In this document: piece after piece, positions 1 through 5,077 of the stretch
Position numbering within the stretch: the stretch's first letter is position 1
Layout of the letters: every line of letters begins with the position of its first letter
Origin: Acidothermaceae bacterium
GTDB lineage: Bacteria > Actinomycetota > Actinomycetes > Acidothermales > Acidothermaceae
Assembly (NCBI GenBank): GCA_025925185.1
Contig: JAICLV010000161.1
Span: 1 to 5,169, forward strand
Direction: 5' to 3'
Length of the DNA: 5,169 bases
Notes under the pieces: generated by a model
Database searches by the model: none
What the model saw: only the letters and a program-made list of their open reading frames with translations
Told to the model about the DNA's origin: nothing
Made by a program: the position numbers and the translations under genes

Positions 1-16
1 CGCCGCCACATTGCTC

Positions 17-505
17 CTAGCGTTGCGCGCGCTTCGCGATCACGGCCGTCGTCGCCGACGTCAAAGACAACAGGTCGGACGGCGACAACTCGACGTCGAG
101 CCCACGGCGTCCGCCTGAAACGAAAACCGTCGGGAACTCCAACGCCGACGCGTCGACGACCGTCGGCAGTTTTTTGCGTTGCCCCAGCGGGCTGATCCCA
201 CCGGCCACATAACCCGTCGTGCGCTCGGCCAACGCGACGTCAGCCATGGCGGCGCGCTTGCCACCGACCGCCTCCGCCAACGCCTTCAGGTCGAGCGAGC
301 CGCTGACTGGCACGACGGCGACGACGAGGCGCCCGTCGACGTCCGCCAGCAATGTCTTGAACACCCGCGCCGTCGAAACCCCAAGCGCGGACGCCGCCTC
401 CTCGCCGTACGAGCTGGCGGCGGGATCGTGCGTGTACGGGTGCAACGTGTGCGCGACGCCGGCGCGAGTCAGCGCGATGGTCGCGGGGGTGCCCTTGCCT
501 GCCAC
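17..505 (-). CDS. ybaK: YbaK/EbsC-family Cys-tRNA(Pro)-type deacylase
   Basis: The 162-residue product is a cytoplasmic single-domain trans-editing enzyme. The YbaK family hydrolyses mischarged aminoacyl-tRNA, classically Cys-tRNA(Pro), so protecting proline codons from misreading. Visible family marks are the N-terminal GTPATIAL stretch, the FKTLL segment with the conserved lysine at residue 50, the LDLKALA and GGKRAAMAD segments (about 71-90), the GGISPLGQRKKLP loop (102-114), and the SGGRRGLDVEL segment near the C-terminus (130-140). Length is normal for the family and the fold looks complete. The GTG start at 503-505 is chosen because the family N-terminus begins there. No Shine-Dalgarno sequence is seen upstream, which fits a leaderless or SD-independent start. 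It is divergent from the ArsR gene across 59 bp containing tandem palindromes, so it may be co-regulated; that is inference. The exact tRNA substrate cannot be told from sequence. Confidence 0.93.
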   Translation of the reverse strand: MAGKGTPATIALTRAGVAHTLHPYTHDPAASSYGEEAASALGVSTARVFKTLLADVDGRLVVAVVPVSGSLDLKALAEAVGGKRAAMADVALAERTTGYVAGGISPLGQRKKLPTVVDASALEFPTVFVSGGRRGLDVELSPSDLLSLTSATTAVIAKRAQR

Positions 506-513
506 GGTTCGGA

Positions 514-519
514 AGTCTA
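514..519 (-). promoter_or_regulatory. Candidate -10 box for ybaK
   Basis: Read on the minus strand, these bases are TAGACT, which fits the TANNNT pattern common in actinobacterial promoters. A start point about seven bases downstream would fall next to the GTG at 503-505, giving a leaderless or nearly leaderless mRNA, in line with the missing Shine-Dalgarno sequence. No convincing -35 box is seen at the usual distance, so this is a weak call. Confidence 0.3.
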
Positions 520-523
520 GGAC

Positions 524-555
524 GTAACTTGACAGTTACGTAAACCGGACGTTAC
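524..555. promoter_or_regulatory. Tandem operator: two 16-bp GTAAM-N6-GTTAC palindromes
   Basis: Site 1 (524-539) is GTAACTTGACAGTTAC and site 2 (540-555) is GTAAACCGGACGTTAC. Each has 5-bp inverted arms around a 6-bp spacer, and they abut with exactly 16-bp periodicity. Site 1 is perfect and extends outward to 522-541 (ACGTAACT, spacer TGAC, AGTTACGT). Site 2 has one mismatched arm base. The spacer of site 1 is within the -35 region and the right arm of site 2 overlaps the -10 region of the ArsR promoter. ArsR-family repressors bind such dyads as dimers and usually repress their own promoter, so the adjacent ArsR gene is the likely ligand. That assignment is inferred from position. Confidence 0.8.
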
Positions 556-557
556 AT
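529..557 (+). promoter_or_regulatory. Promoter of the ArsR-SRPBCC operon
   Basis: A perfect TTGACA (529-534) is followed after 17 bases by TTACAT (552-557), a poor but acceptable -10 box. TACATA one base later is an alternative. Either choice puts transcription start at about 564-565, on the ATG of the ArsR gene. No purine-rich Shine-Dalgarno sequence lies between 541 and 564, so the mRNA is predicted to be leaderless, as is common in Actinomycetota. The tandem operator overlaps the whole core promoter. Confidence 0.65.
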
Positions 558-564
558 ACTTCCC

Positions 565-906
565 ATGCACGCGGTCGACGCGCTCGGCGATCCCATCCGC
601 CGGCGCATCGTCGAGTTGCTCGCTGGGGGCGAGCGGGCGGCGGGTGAGCTGGCCGCGGAGTTCGACGTGTCACGGCCGGCGGTGTCCCGTCATTTGCGTG
701 TGCTGCGCGAGAGCGGGCTGGTCGAGGCCAGGGGAGACGCGCAGCGGCAGATCTACTCGCTGCGGCGAGACGGAGTCGACGAGCTGGCCGACTGGATCGA
801 CGGCTTGCGCGCATTCTGGGCCAACCGCCTCGACGCGCTCGACGTCGAGGTCGCCAGGGGCAGGCGCGCGGGCAAGAAAACCGTGAAACGAAGGGGAAAG
901 TCATGA
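565..906 (+). CDS. ArsR-family winged-helix transcriptional repressor
   Basis: This 113-residue protein is a small dimeric DNA-binding regulator acting on promoter dyads. It has the usual ArsR layout: an N-terminal helix with ALGDPIRRRIVELLAGGE (6-23), a helix-turn-helix at about 24-47 (AAGELAAEFDVSRPAVSRHLRVL), and a wing at about 53-66 (VEARGDAQRQIYSLRR). A C-terminal helix with DWIDGLRAFW precedes a strongly basic tail. It contains no cysteine, so the classical thiol metal-sensing sites of ArsR/SmtB are absent. It most resembles the subgroup paired with AHSA1/SRPBCC proteins. The ATG is taken as start because the promoter predicts transcription beginning there. The stop overlaps the next start (ATGA, 903-906), indicating translational coupling. 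Probable targets are the tandem palindromes just upstream. The inducing signal is unknown. Confidence 0.92.
   Translation: MHAVDALGDPIRRRIVELLAGGERAAGELAAEFDVSRPAVSRHLRVLRESGLVEARGDAQRQIYSLRRDGVDELADWIDGLRAFWANRLDALDVEVARGRRAGKKTVKRRGKS
891..897 (+). promoter_or_regulatory. Ribosome binding site of the SRPBCC gene
   Basis: AAGGGGA lies within the 3' end of the ArsR coding sequence, five bases before the ATG at 903. It supports that start and shows the second gene has its own Shine-Dalgarno sequence, unlike the leaderless first gene. Confidence 0.7.
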
Positions 907-1403
907 CCACGTCGGCCTTCGGCGAGTTGCGGCACGACCGGTCGGGCCGCGCGGTGCGTTTCGAACGGCACTACGCCACCGACGTCGAAGACCTCTGGGC
1001 CGCGTGCACCGACCCGGATCGGCTGGCCCGTTGGTTCGCCGACGTCGCAGGCGAGCTCAACGTCGGAGGCAAGGCGTTCATCGGCTTCCGCGACGGCGAC
1101 CACACCGAGATATCGATCCGGCGCTGCGAGCCGCCGCACGCGCTCGAACTGGACTGGGCGTTCGGCGAAGAGGCCATGTCCGTGCTCACCGTCGAGCTCA
1201 CGACATCGGACGACGGCGGCACGCTGCTCGTGCTCGACCATCGCGCGTTGCCCACGTCGTCCGCGACGGGCTACGCGGCCGGCTGGCACGCTTACCTCGA
1301 CTTGCTCGAAGCCTGCGTGGCCGGCCGCGAGCCAAGCACCTGGCAGCAGCGGTTCAACGAGCTGATCGGCGACTACCGAGAAGCGCCGGTCGCTCGCCGT
1401 TAG
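903..1403 (+). CDS. SRPBCC / AHSA1-like domain protein
   Basis: The product is 166 residues of START/Bet v1-like helix-grip fold, a class forming a deep hydrophobic pocket for small ligands. Recognisable AHSA1-type signatures are the first strand RAVRFERHYATDVEDLWAA (16-34), TDPDRLARWF (36-45), a GGKAFIGFRDGD strand pair (55-66), the CEPPHALELDW segment (75-85), a TVELTTSDDGGTLLVLDH strand pair (96-113), and the C-terminal helix with GWHAYLDLLEACVAG (127-141). No membrane segment or signal peptide is present, so it is cytoplasmic. It is translationally coupled to the ArsR gene through ATGA, a recurrent partnership in Actinomycetota. The ligand is unknown. It may bind or modify the signal sensed by the repressor, or be a detoxification effector; both are inference. 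The last 4 bases overlap the convergent protease gene. Confidence 0.88.
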   Translation: MTTSAFGELRHDRSGRAVRFERHYATDVEDLWAACTDPDRLARWFADVAGELNVGGKAFIGFRDGDHTEISIRRCEPPHALELDWAFGEEAMSVLTVELTTSDDGGTLLVLDHRALPTSSATGYAAGWHAYLDLLEACVAGREPSTWQQRFNELIGDYREAPVARR

Positions 1404-3034
1404 CTGATGCAGCCGGCGCCGCCGCCGACCAGCGCCAACCCGGCGCGGTCATCGGCGCTGTACGTGGCGGGCGCCTGCGACGTCAGCACCGGGTACATGA
1501 TCTCGGTCGACTTGGCCGCGTGCATCAGTCCCACGGCGTGGCCGAGCTCGTGCAGCGTCAACGTGCTGATGTTCGCGCCGGGCCCGGCGGTGTGCGGGAG
1601 GTCGTTGAGCTCGGCGGCGGCGATCAGCGCGTAGCCTTTCACCACTTTCCAGTTCCCGGCCGCCGTGGTGCGCACGTGAATGCCGCCGAACCCGGCCGCC
1701 GCCGGGGCGCTGGCGAACATGTCGGTCGCAGCGGGGTTGACCACCGCGACGATCAGGTCGTCGGGCGCGCCGTCGATGTTCGCCTGGGTCGGGACGAAGG
1801 AGGTCAGGCCGTCGTAGCGGAAGGTCAGACCCGACGCGGACGCGAGTTGGGAGACCGCGTTCTTGATGGTGGCGATCGCGGTGGCGTCGGAGGCTCCGGG
1901 GTTGAGCTGCCAGCCGATGGCGGCGCACGGGTTCCACCGCCACACCTGGCCGTTCGGGGCGTAGTTCACCACGTAGTCGGCGGCGACCGGCGCGACCGGC
2001 GCGGGCGCGGCCAGGCCCGCGGCGGCGAGCACTTGGTTGACCGCGGCATCCGGCAAGGCGGCCGAGCCACCCAGCACGCTGACGTGGGCCGGCGCTAGCG
2101 CGGAGACCAGGGCCCGTTGCGCCGCCGACGGTCCGGACGGGCCGACCAGCAACAGCGCGGTGTGCAGGTGGCCGGTGAGCGCGGCGCCCGAGAGGGCGTC
2201 GGGGAAGTTCGTGCCCGATGCCACGACAAGGTCGGCCACCGGCCCGGTCAACGCGGCGTTTGCGACCGCGTTGGTCGCGTACCTGTCGCTGCCGGCCACC
2301 CGCGACACCGCGACGCCGCCCGCGCTCGCTTGAGCTGCGACCGTGTTGCTGACGGCGCTAGTCCCGCCGACGATCACGACGTCCTTTGCGTGCAAGGAGG
2401 TCAGCGCGGCCGTGGTCTCGGCCGGCAGCGCGTTCGGTGCGGTGAGCAGTACCGGCGCGCCCGCGGCCGCGCCCCGCGCGGACGCCGTCAACGCGTCAGG
2501 GAACGCGGCTCCCGACGCGAGGTACACCGTGGACGCGCCTGAGGCGAACGCCTCGGCGGCGATCGCGGCGGCGGTCGCGTAACGGTTCGGGCCGGCTACC
2601 CTGGTCCAGCCGTTCGCCGCGTAGCCGGCGAGGGTCGCGCCGATCGAGTCGGGTAGCGCGTTGGCGCCACCGACGAGCACGACCTGCGCCGGTCGCAGCC
2701 GGGCGACGGCCGTCGTCGTCGCCGAGGAGAGGCCGGCCGGGTTGACGAGCAGCACCGGGTTGTCGGTGCCGGCCGCCGCGCCGGCGGCGAGGGCATCCGG
2801 GTAGCTGGCGCCCGTCGCGACGTAGAGCTTCGCGACACCGGGGTCGTACTCGGCGAGCGCCTGCGCCGAGGTGGCGTACCGGTCGGCGCCGGCGAACCGT
2901 TGCATCGCGTTGGTGGCAGCGCTGCTCACACCCGCCGTCGTGTGTGACGACGCGGGAGCGATGGCCGATTGCGCGGCGGCCGCCACGACGACCGCGGCGG
3001 CGAGAGCTTGGACGGCGCGGAGCGTGCGACGCAT
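1400..3034 (-). CDS. Secreted CWB2-repeat protein with matrixin-like zinc metalloprotease domain
   Basis: The 544-residue product begins with an export signal: basic MRRTLR, an Ala/Val-rich hydrophobic core (7-21), and probable cleavage near 21-30. Three cell-wall-binding type 2 repeats follow at about 46-144, 145-244 and 245-340. Each starts R[FV]AGxxRYAT, has an FPDAL or YPDAL core, and ends near [VL]GG. CWB2 triplets are known to attach proteins non-covalently to cell-wall polymers. An Ala/Pro linker (341-353) leads to a metzincin-like domain (354-544). Its HELGHAVGLMH motif has zinc ligands His495, His499 and His505, catalytic Glu496, and a Met-turn at EIMYP (511-515). The only cysteines, 370 and 542, bracket the protease and may form a disulfide. 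No PRCG-type cysteine-switch propeptide is seen. The ATG is supported by a GAGGAG eight bases upstream. The substrate is unknown. Cell-surface proteolysis is the inferred role. Its stop overlaps the convergent SRPBCC stop. Confidence 0.93.
   Translation of the reverse strand: MRRTLRAVQALAAAVVVAAAAQSAIAPASSHTTAGVSSAATNAMQRFAGADRYATSAQALAEYDPGVAKLYVATGASYPDALAAGAAAGTDNPVLLVNPAGLSSATTTAVARLRPAQVVLVGGANALPDSIGATLAGYAANGWTRVAGPNRYATAAAIAAEAFASGASTVYLASGAAFPDALTASARGAAAGAPVLLTAPNALPAETTAALTSLHAKDVVIVGGTSAVSNTVAAQASAGGVAVSRVAGSDRYATNAVANAALTGPVADLVVASGTNFPDALSGAALTGHLHTALLLVGPSGPSAAQRALVSALAPAHVSVLGGSAALPDAAVNQVLAAAGLAAPAPVAPVAADYVVNYAPNGQVWRWNPCAAIGWQLNPGASDATAIATIKNAVSQLASASGLTFRYDGLTSFVPTQANIDGAPDDLIVAVVNPAATDMFASAPAAAGFGGIHVRTTAAGNWKVVKGYALIAAAELNDLPHTAGPGANISTLTLHELGHAVGLMHAAKSTEIMYPVLTSQAPATYSADDRAGLALVGGGAGCIS
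2015..2899 (-). repeat. Three tandem CWB2 repeats (protein-level, about 300 bp each)
   Basis: Within the secreted protease gene, three coding units of about 96-100 codons start at 2899, 2602 and 2302 on the minus strand. The diagnostic heads are RFAGADRYAT, RVAGPNRYAT and RVAGSDRYAT, and each unit carries PDAL and GG landmarks at matching distances. Three copies is the canonical number for a CWB2 module. The units are diverged at sequence level, indicating old duplication rather than recent expansion. The third is slightly shorter and runs into the Ala/Pro linker. Confidence 0.9.
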
Positions 3035-3042
3035 GCGGAGGT

Positions 3043-3048
3043 CTCCTC
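3043..3048 (-). promoter_or_regulatory. Ribosome binding site of the CWB2-protease gene
   Basis: Minus-strand GAGGAG sits eight bases before the ATG at 3034-3032. It fixes the start at the beginning of the signal peptide, and shows this gene has a conventional 5' UTR, in contrast to the leaderless ArsR gene. Confidence 0.75.
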
Positions 3049-3244
3049 GGTGCCGGCGGACCTCAGGCCGCTCGTGGCGGTCGGGCCACGCCGCGCGATC
3101 AACTGGGAATCGGCGGTTCGAGCTCGCAGCCTTCGGTTCGGCATTTGCCGCCGTCGACTTGAGATTTGTCGGAAATGTGCGCTAGCAGCAGTGGGTGCCC
3201 GGCCGGCGCGCTGACCCGGCTTCGCCAGGGTGGCTGACAGCGGC
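3049..3244. other. Divergent intergenic region between protease and helicase genes
   Basis: No convincing gene is seen. The segment should contain the minus-strand promoter of the protease gene. The least GC-rich part is about 3141-3180, where TTGAGA (3159-3164, plus strand) resembles a -35 box but lacks a good -10 partner; I could not define the minus-strand promoter. A hairpin ACCCGGC-TTC-GCC(A)GGGT lies at 3214-3231, with GCTGAC repeated on either side (3210-3215 and 3233-3238). Its role is unknown, and it has no T-tract. Confidence 0.5.
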
Positions 3245-3253
3245 TGTTACCCT
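3245..3253 (+). promoter_or_regulatory. Extended -10 promoter of the helicase transcript
   Basis: TGTTACCCT fits the extended -10 pattern TGN-TANNNT, with the hexamer TACCCT at 3248-3253. No good -35 box lies 16-18 bases upstream, which is typical of extended -10 promoters. The predicted start point is about 3260. That gives a leader of roughly 165 nt ahead of the preferred helicase start. The box lies in a near-palindrome GTTACC-CTA-GGTCAC (3246-3260). Confidence 0.5.
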
Positions 3254-3259
3254 AGGTCA

Positions 3260-3424
3260 CGATGACGGCGGAGTTGTTCGCCGTCCCTCCCGCGGGCGAG
3301 CCGCCCGCGAGGCTACGTCTCCAGCAGGGTCTTCCGATCCTCGACGCGCGATTTGCCGCGTCACTGCCGATCTCTCGGCGCCAGCGACGCGGCCTCCGCA
3401 ACGCTGATGGAGCGTTCGTTTTTC
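3260..3424 (+). promoter_or_regulatory. Structured 5' leader of the DEAD-box helicase mRNA
   Basis: Three hairpins can be drawn by eye. H1 pairs CGCGGGC (3291-3297) with GCCCGCG (3303-3309), extended by two C-G pairs past a bulged A. H2 pairs GCCGCGTC (3355-3362) with GACGCGGC (3386-3393) and encloses GCCGA/TCGGC (3366-3370 with 3375-3379). H3 pairs AACGCT (3400-3405) with AGCGTT (3411-3416) and is followed by T5. A second GACGCG copy (3343-3348) can pair with the H2 5' arm, so two mutually exclusive folds exist. This resembles a cis-regulatory leader, for example for attenuation or helicase autoregulation. I recognise no named RNA family. In part of this span, an open frame starting at ATG 3262 also exists. 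Confidence 0.55.
3397..3423 (+). terminator. Attenuator-like hairpin with T5, just before the helicase ATG
   Basis: AACGCT (3400-3405), loop GATGG, and AGCGTT (3411-3416) form a perfect 6-bp stem. Two more pairs form if C3399 is bulged. TTTTT follows at 3419-3423, and the helicase ATG is at 3425. The likely Shine-Dalgarno GGAG (3409-3412) is half in the loop and half in the 3' arm, so the hairpin could block ribosomes as well as, or instead of, ending transcription. The stem is short and only moderately GC-rich for an intrinsic terminator. Confidence 0.4.
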
Positions 3425-5035
3425 ATGCCTGCACCACGTTCGTCATCTCCGCGCCCCAAATTCGGCGCGCCGTCCCGTCGCCGCCCGAACCGCGGCGCCA
3501 CCAAGTCCGCCCGGCCGAAGGCGTCGCCGTCGTCCGAGCTCGAAACCGCGCTCGACGCGGCGCTGCTGATCGAACCTCCGGCTGACGCGACCTTCGCGTC
3601 CCTGGGGCTGCCGAAGTCGCTCGTTGTCGCGTTGGCGAAGCACGGCATCGAGGCTCCGTTCGCCATTCAGGCGCGGGCGGTTCCCGACGCCCTCGCCGGG
3701 CGTGACGTGCTCGGCCGGGCGCAGACGGGCGGCGGCAAGACTCTCGCCTTCGGATTGCCGTTGCTCGCCCGCCTCGGGTCGTCAGGCTCAAGGCGGACGC
3801 CGAGAGCGCCACGTGCCCTCGTGTTGGTGCCGACCCGCGAGCTGGCGACGCAGGTGGCTGACGCGCTGCGTCCGCTCGGCGAGGCGCTCGGACTCAAGCT
3901 CGCCTGCGTGTTCGGCGGCGCTCCCTACGGCCGGCAGATCGAGGCCCTCGACCGGGGAGTCGACGTCGTCGTCGCGACGCCGGGCCGACTCATCGACCTG
4001 ATCGAGAAGCGCGCTTGCGTGCTCGGCGCGATCGAGATCGCGGTGCTCGACGAGGCCGACCACATGGCCGACCTCGGGTTCCTGCCTGCGGTGACGACGC
4101 TGCTCGACCAGACGCCGGCCGACGGGCAGCGGATGCTGTTCTCCGCCACTCTCGACCGCGGTGTCGACCGGCTCGTGCGCGCGTACCTCACCAACCCCGC
4201 GTTGCACGCGGTCGCGCCCGCTGCCGCGCCGATCGAGGCGATGGACCACCGCGTCTTCGGGGTTCGCGCCGAGGACAAGGTGGCGGTCTTGACCGCCGTC
4301 GCCGCGCGGCCGGCGCGCACGCTGATCTTCGTGCGCACCAAGCACGGCGCCGATCGGCTCGCCACCCAGCTCAATCGAGCCGGCGTCGAGGCTGCCGCCA
4401 TTCACGGCAACCTCAAGCAAAACGCGCGGCAGCGCGCCCTCGACGGCTTCGCCGCCGGACGTCCCCGCGTGCTCGTCGCGACCGACGTCGCCGCGCGCGG
4501 CATCCATGTCGACGACGTCGACCTGGTCGTGCACTTCGACCCGCCGAACGACTCCAAGGACTACCTGCACAGGTCAGGTCGGACGGCGAGGGCCGGCGCG
4601 ACCGGCACCGCGCTCATGCTCGTGCTTCCGCATGAGGTGCAGACGGTCGCCGCGATTCACCGCGACGCCGGAGTTTTCCCCTCGTTGGTTGAGGTGTCGC
4701 CGGGGCACGCCGCCGTCCGGGAGTTGGCGGCGTCCGGCGAGCCGGTGCGGGTCGTCGCGCCGCCGACGCGTCCCGGGCTAACCGAGCGGTCAAATAGATC
4801 GACAGGACGAGCGGCGGGGCGGCGCACCGAGCGACCGACGCACGCAGCGCGGCCCAAGCGGGCCGATCGGCCCGAACGGCCCGACCGCTCGGCCCGTCCC
4901 GCGGCCGACACCCGCCGGCCCGGCCGCGCGCCTAACGAGCCGCGCACACCGGAGGAGCGGTTCGCCCGAAAGTCGGCCGTCAAGGCCCGCGCCCGCAAGC
5001 CGCGCCACCGCCAAGCCACCCCCACCCCGCAGTAA
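3425..5035 (+). CDS. DEAD-box ATP-dependent RNA helicase
   Basis: The 536-residue product is a cytoplasmic RNA-unwinding ATPase, probably acting in mRNA turnover, ribosome assembly or cold adaptation. In order, after a basic low-complexity N-terminus (to about 50): Q motif (Phe57, Gln82), motif I AQTGGGKT (99-106), Ia PTRELA (136-141), Ib TPGR (185-188), II DEAD (209-212), III SAT (240-242), IV LIFVRT (300-305), V ATDVAARGIHVDDV (352-365), and VI HRSGRTARAG (382-391). Both RecA-like lobes look complete. The tail from about 446 to 536 is Arg/Pro-rich and presumably disordered and RNA-binding. ATG 3425 is preferred: GGAG lies 12 bases upstream, slightly far. An in-frame TTG at 3353 and an ATG at 3407 lack ribosome sites, and the TTG sits at the foot of a strong hairpin. 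It stands alone downstream of a structured leader. It is RhlE/DeaD-like, but the subfamily cannot be settled by eye. Confidence 0.95.
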   Translation: MPAPRSSSPRPKFGAPSRRRPNRGATKSARPKASPSSELETALDAALLIEPPADATFASLGLPKSLVVALAKHGIEAPFAIQARAVPDALAGRDVLGRAQTGGGKTLAFGLPLLARLGSSGSRRTPRAPRALVLVPTRELATQVADALRPLGEALGLKLACVFGGAPYGRQIEALDRGVDVVVATPGRLIDLIEKRACVLGAIEIAVLDEADHMADLGFLPAVTTLLDQTPADGQRMLFSATLDRGVDRLVRAYLTNPALHAVAPAAAPIEAMDHRVFGVRAEDKVAVLTAVAARPARTLIFVRTKHGADRLATQLNRAGVEAAAIHGNLKQNARQRALDGFAAGRPRVLVATDVAARGIHVDDVDLVVHFDPPNDSKDYLHRSGRTARAGATGTALMLVLPHEVQTVAAIHRDAGVFPSLVEVSPGHAAVRELAASGEPVRVVAPPTRPGLTERSNRSTGRAAGRRTERPTHAARPKRADRPERPDRSARPAADTRRPGRAPNEPRTPEERFARKSAVKARARKPRHRQATPTPQ

Positions 5036-5048
5036 ATGACCACGCTCA

Positions 5049-5077
5049 GGGGGTTGCGACCCCCGAATCGAGGGGTC
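5049..5077 (+). terminator. Overlapping G/C-rich hairpins after the helicase gene
   Basis: GGGGGT (5049-5054), loop TGCG and ACCCCC (5059-5064) form a perfect 6-bp hairpin 13 bases after the TAA. The same C-run can instead pair downstream as GACCCC (5058-5063) with GGGGTC (5072-5077). There is no T-tract, but many actinobacterial terminators lack one. Position supports a transcript end; the mechanism is uncertain. Confidence 0.45.

Noticed and set aside
753..1289. A 178-codon minus-strand open frame opposite the ArsR-SRPBCC operon
   Set aside because: It is antisense to two recognised families and contains no motif.
1004..2098. A 364-codon plus-strand open frame across the SRPBCC and protease genes
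   Set aside because: It is very Arg/Gly-rich without any recognisable domain and overlaps two confidently identified genes in other frames. This is a typical shadow frame of high-GC DNA.
3330..3339. TCTTCCGATC matches 10 bases of a common Illumina adapter end
   Set aside because: The match stops on both sides, the surrounding sequence is continuous with the leader, and a 10-base match can arise by chance.
3353..3424. An extended helicase N-terminus beginning at TTG 3353
   Set aside because: The TTG has no ribosome site, sits at the base of the H2 hairpin, and the added residues look unlike a helicase N-terminus. ATG 3425 with GGAG upstream is better.
3788..4570. A 260-codon minus-strand open frame opposite the helicase core
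   Set aside because: It lies entirely antisense to conserved helicase motifs, has low-complexity composition (Arg, Gly, Asp, Val, His) and no ribosome site. It is explained by codon bias of the opposite strand.
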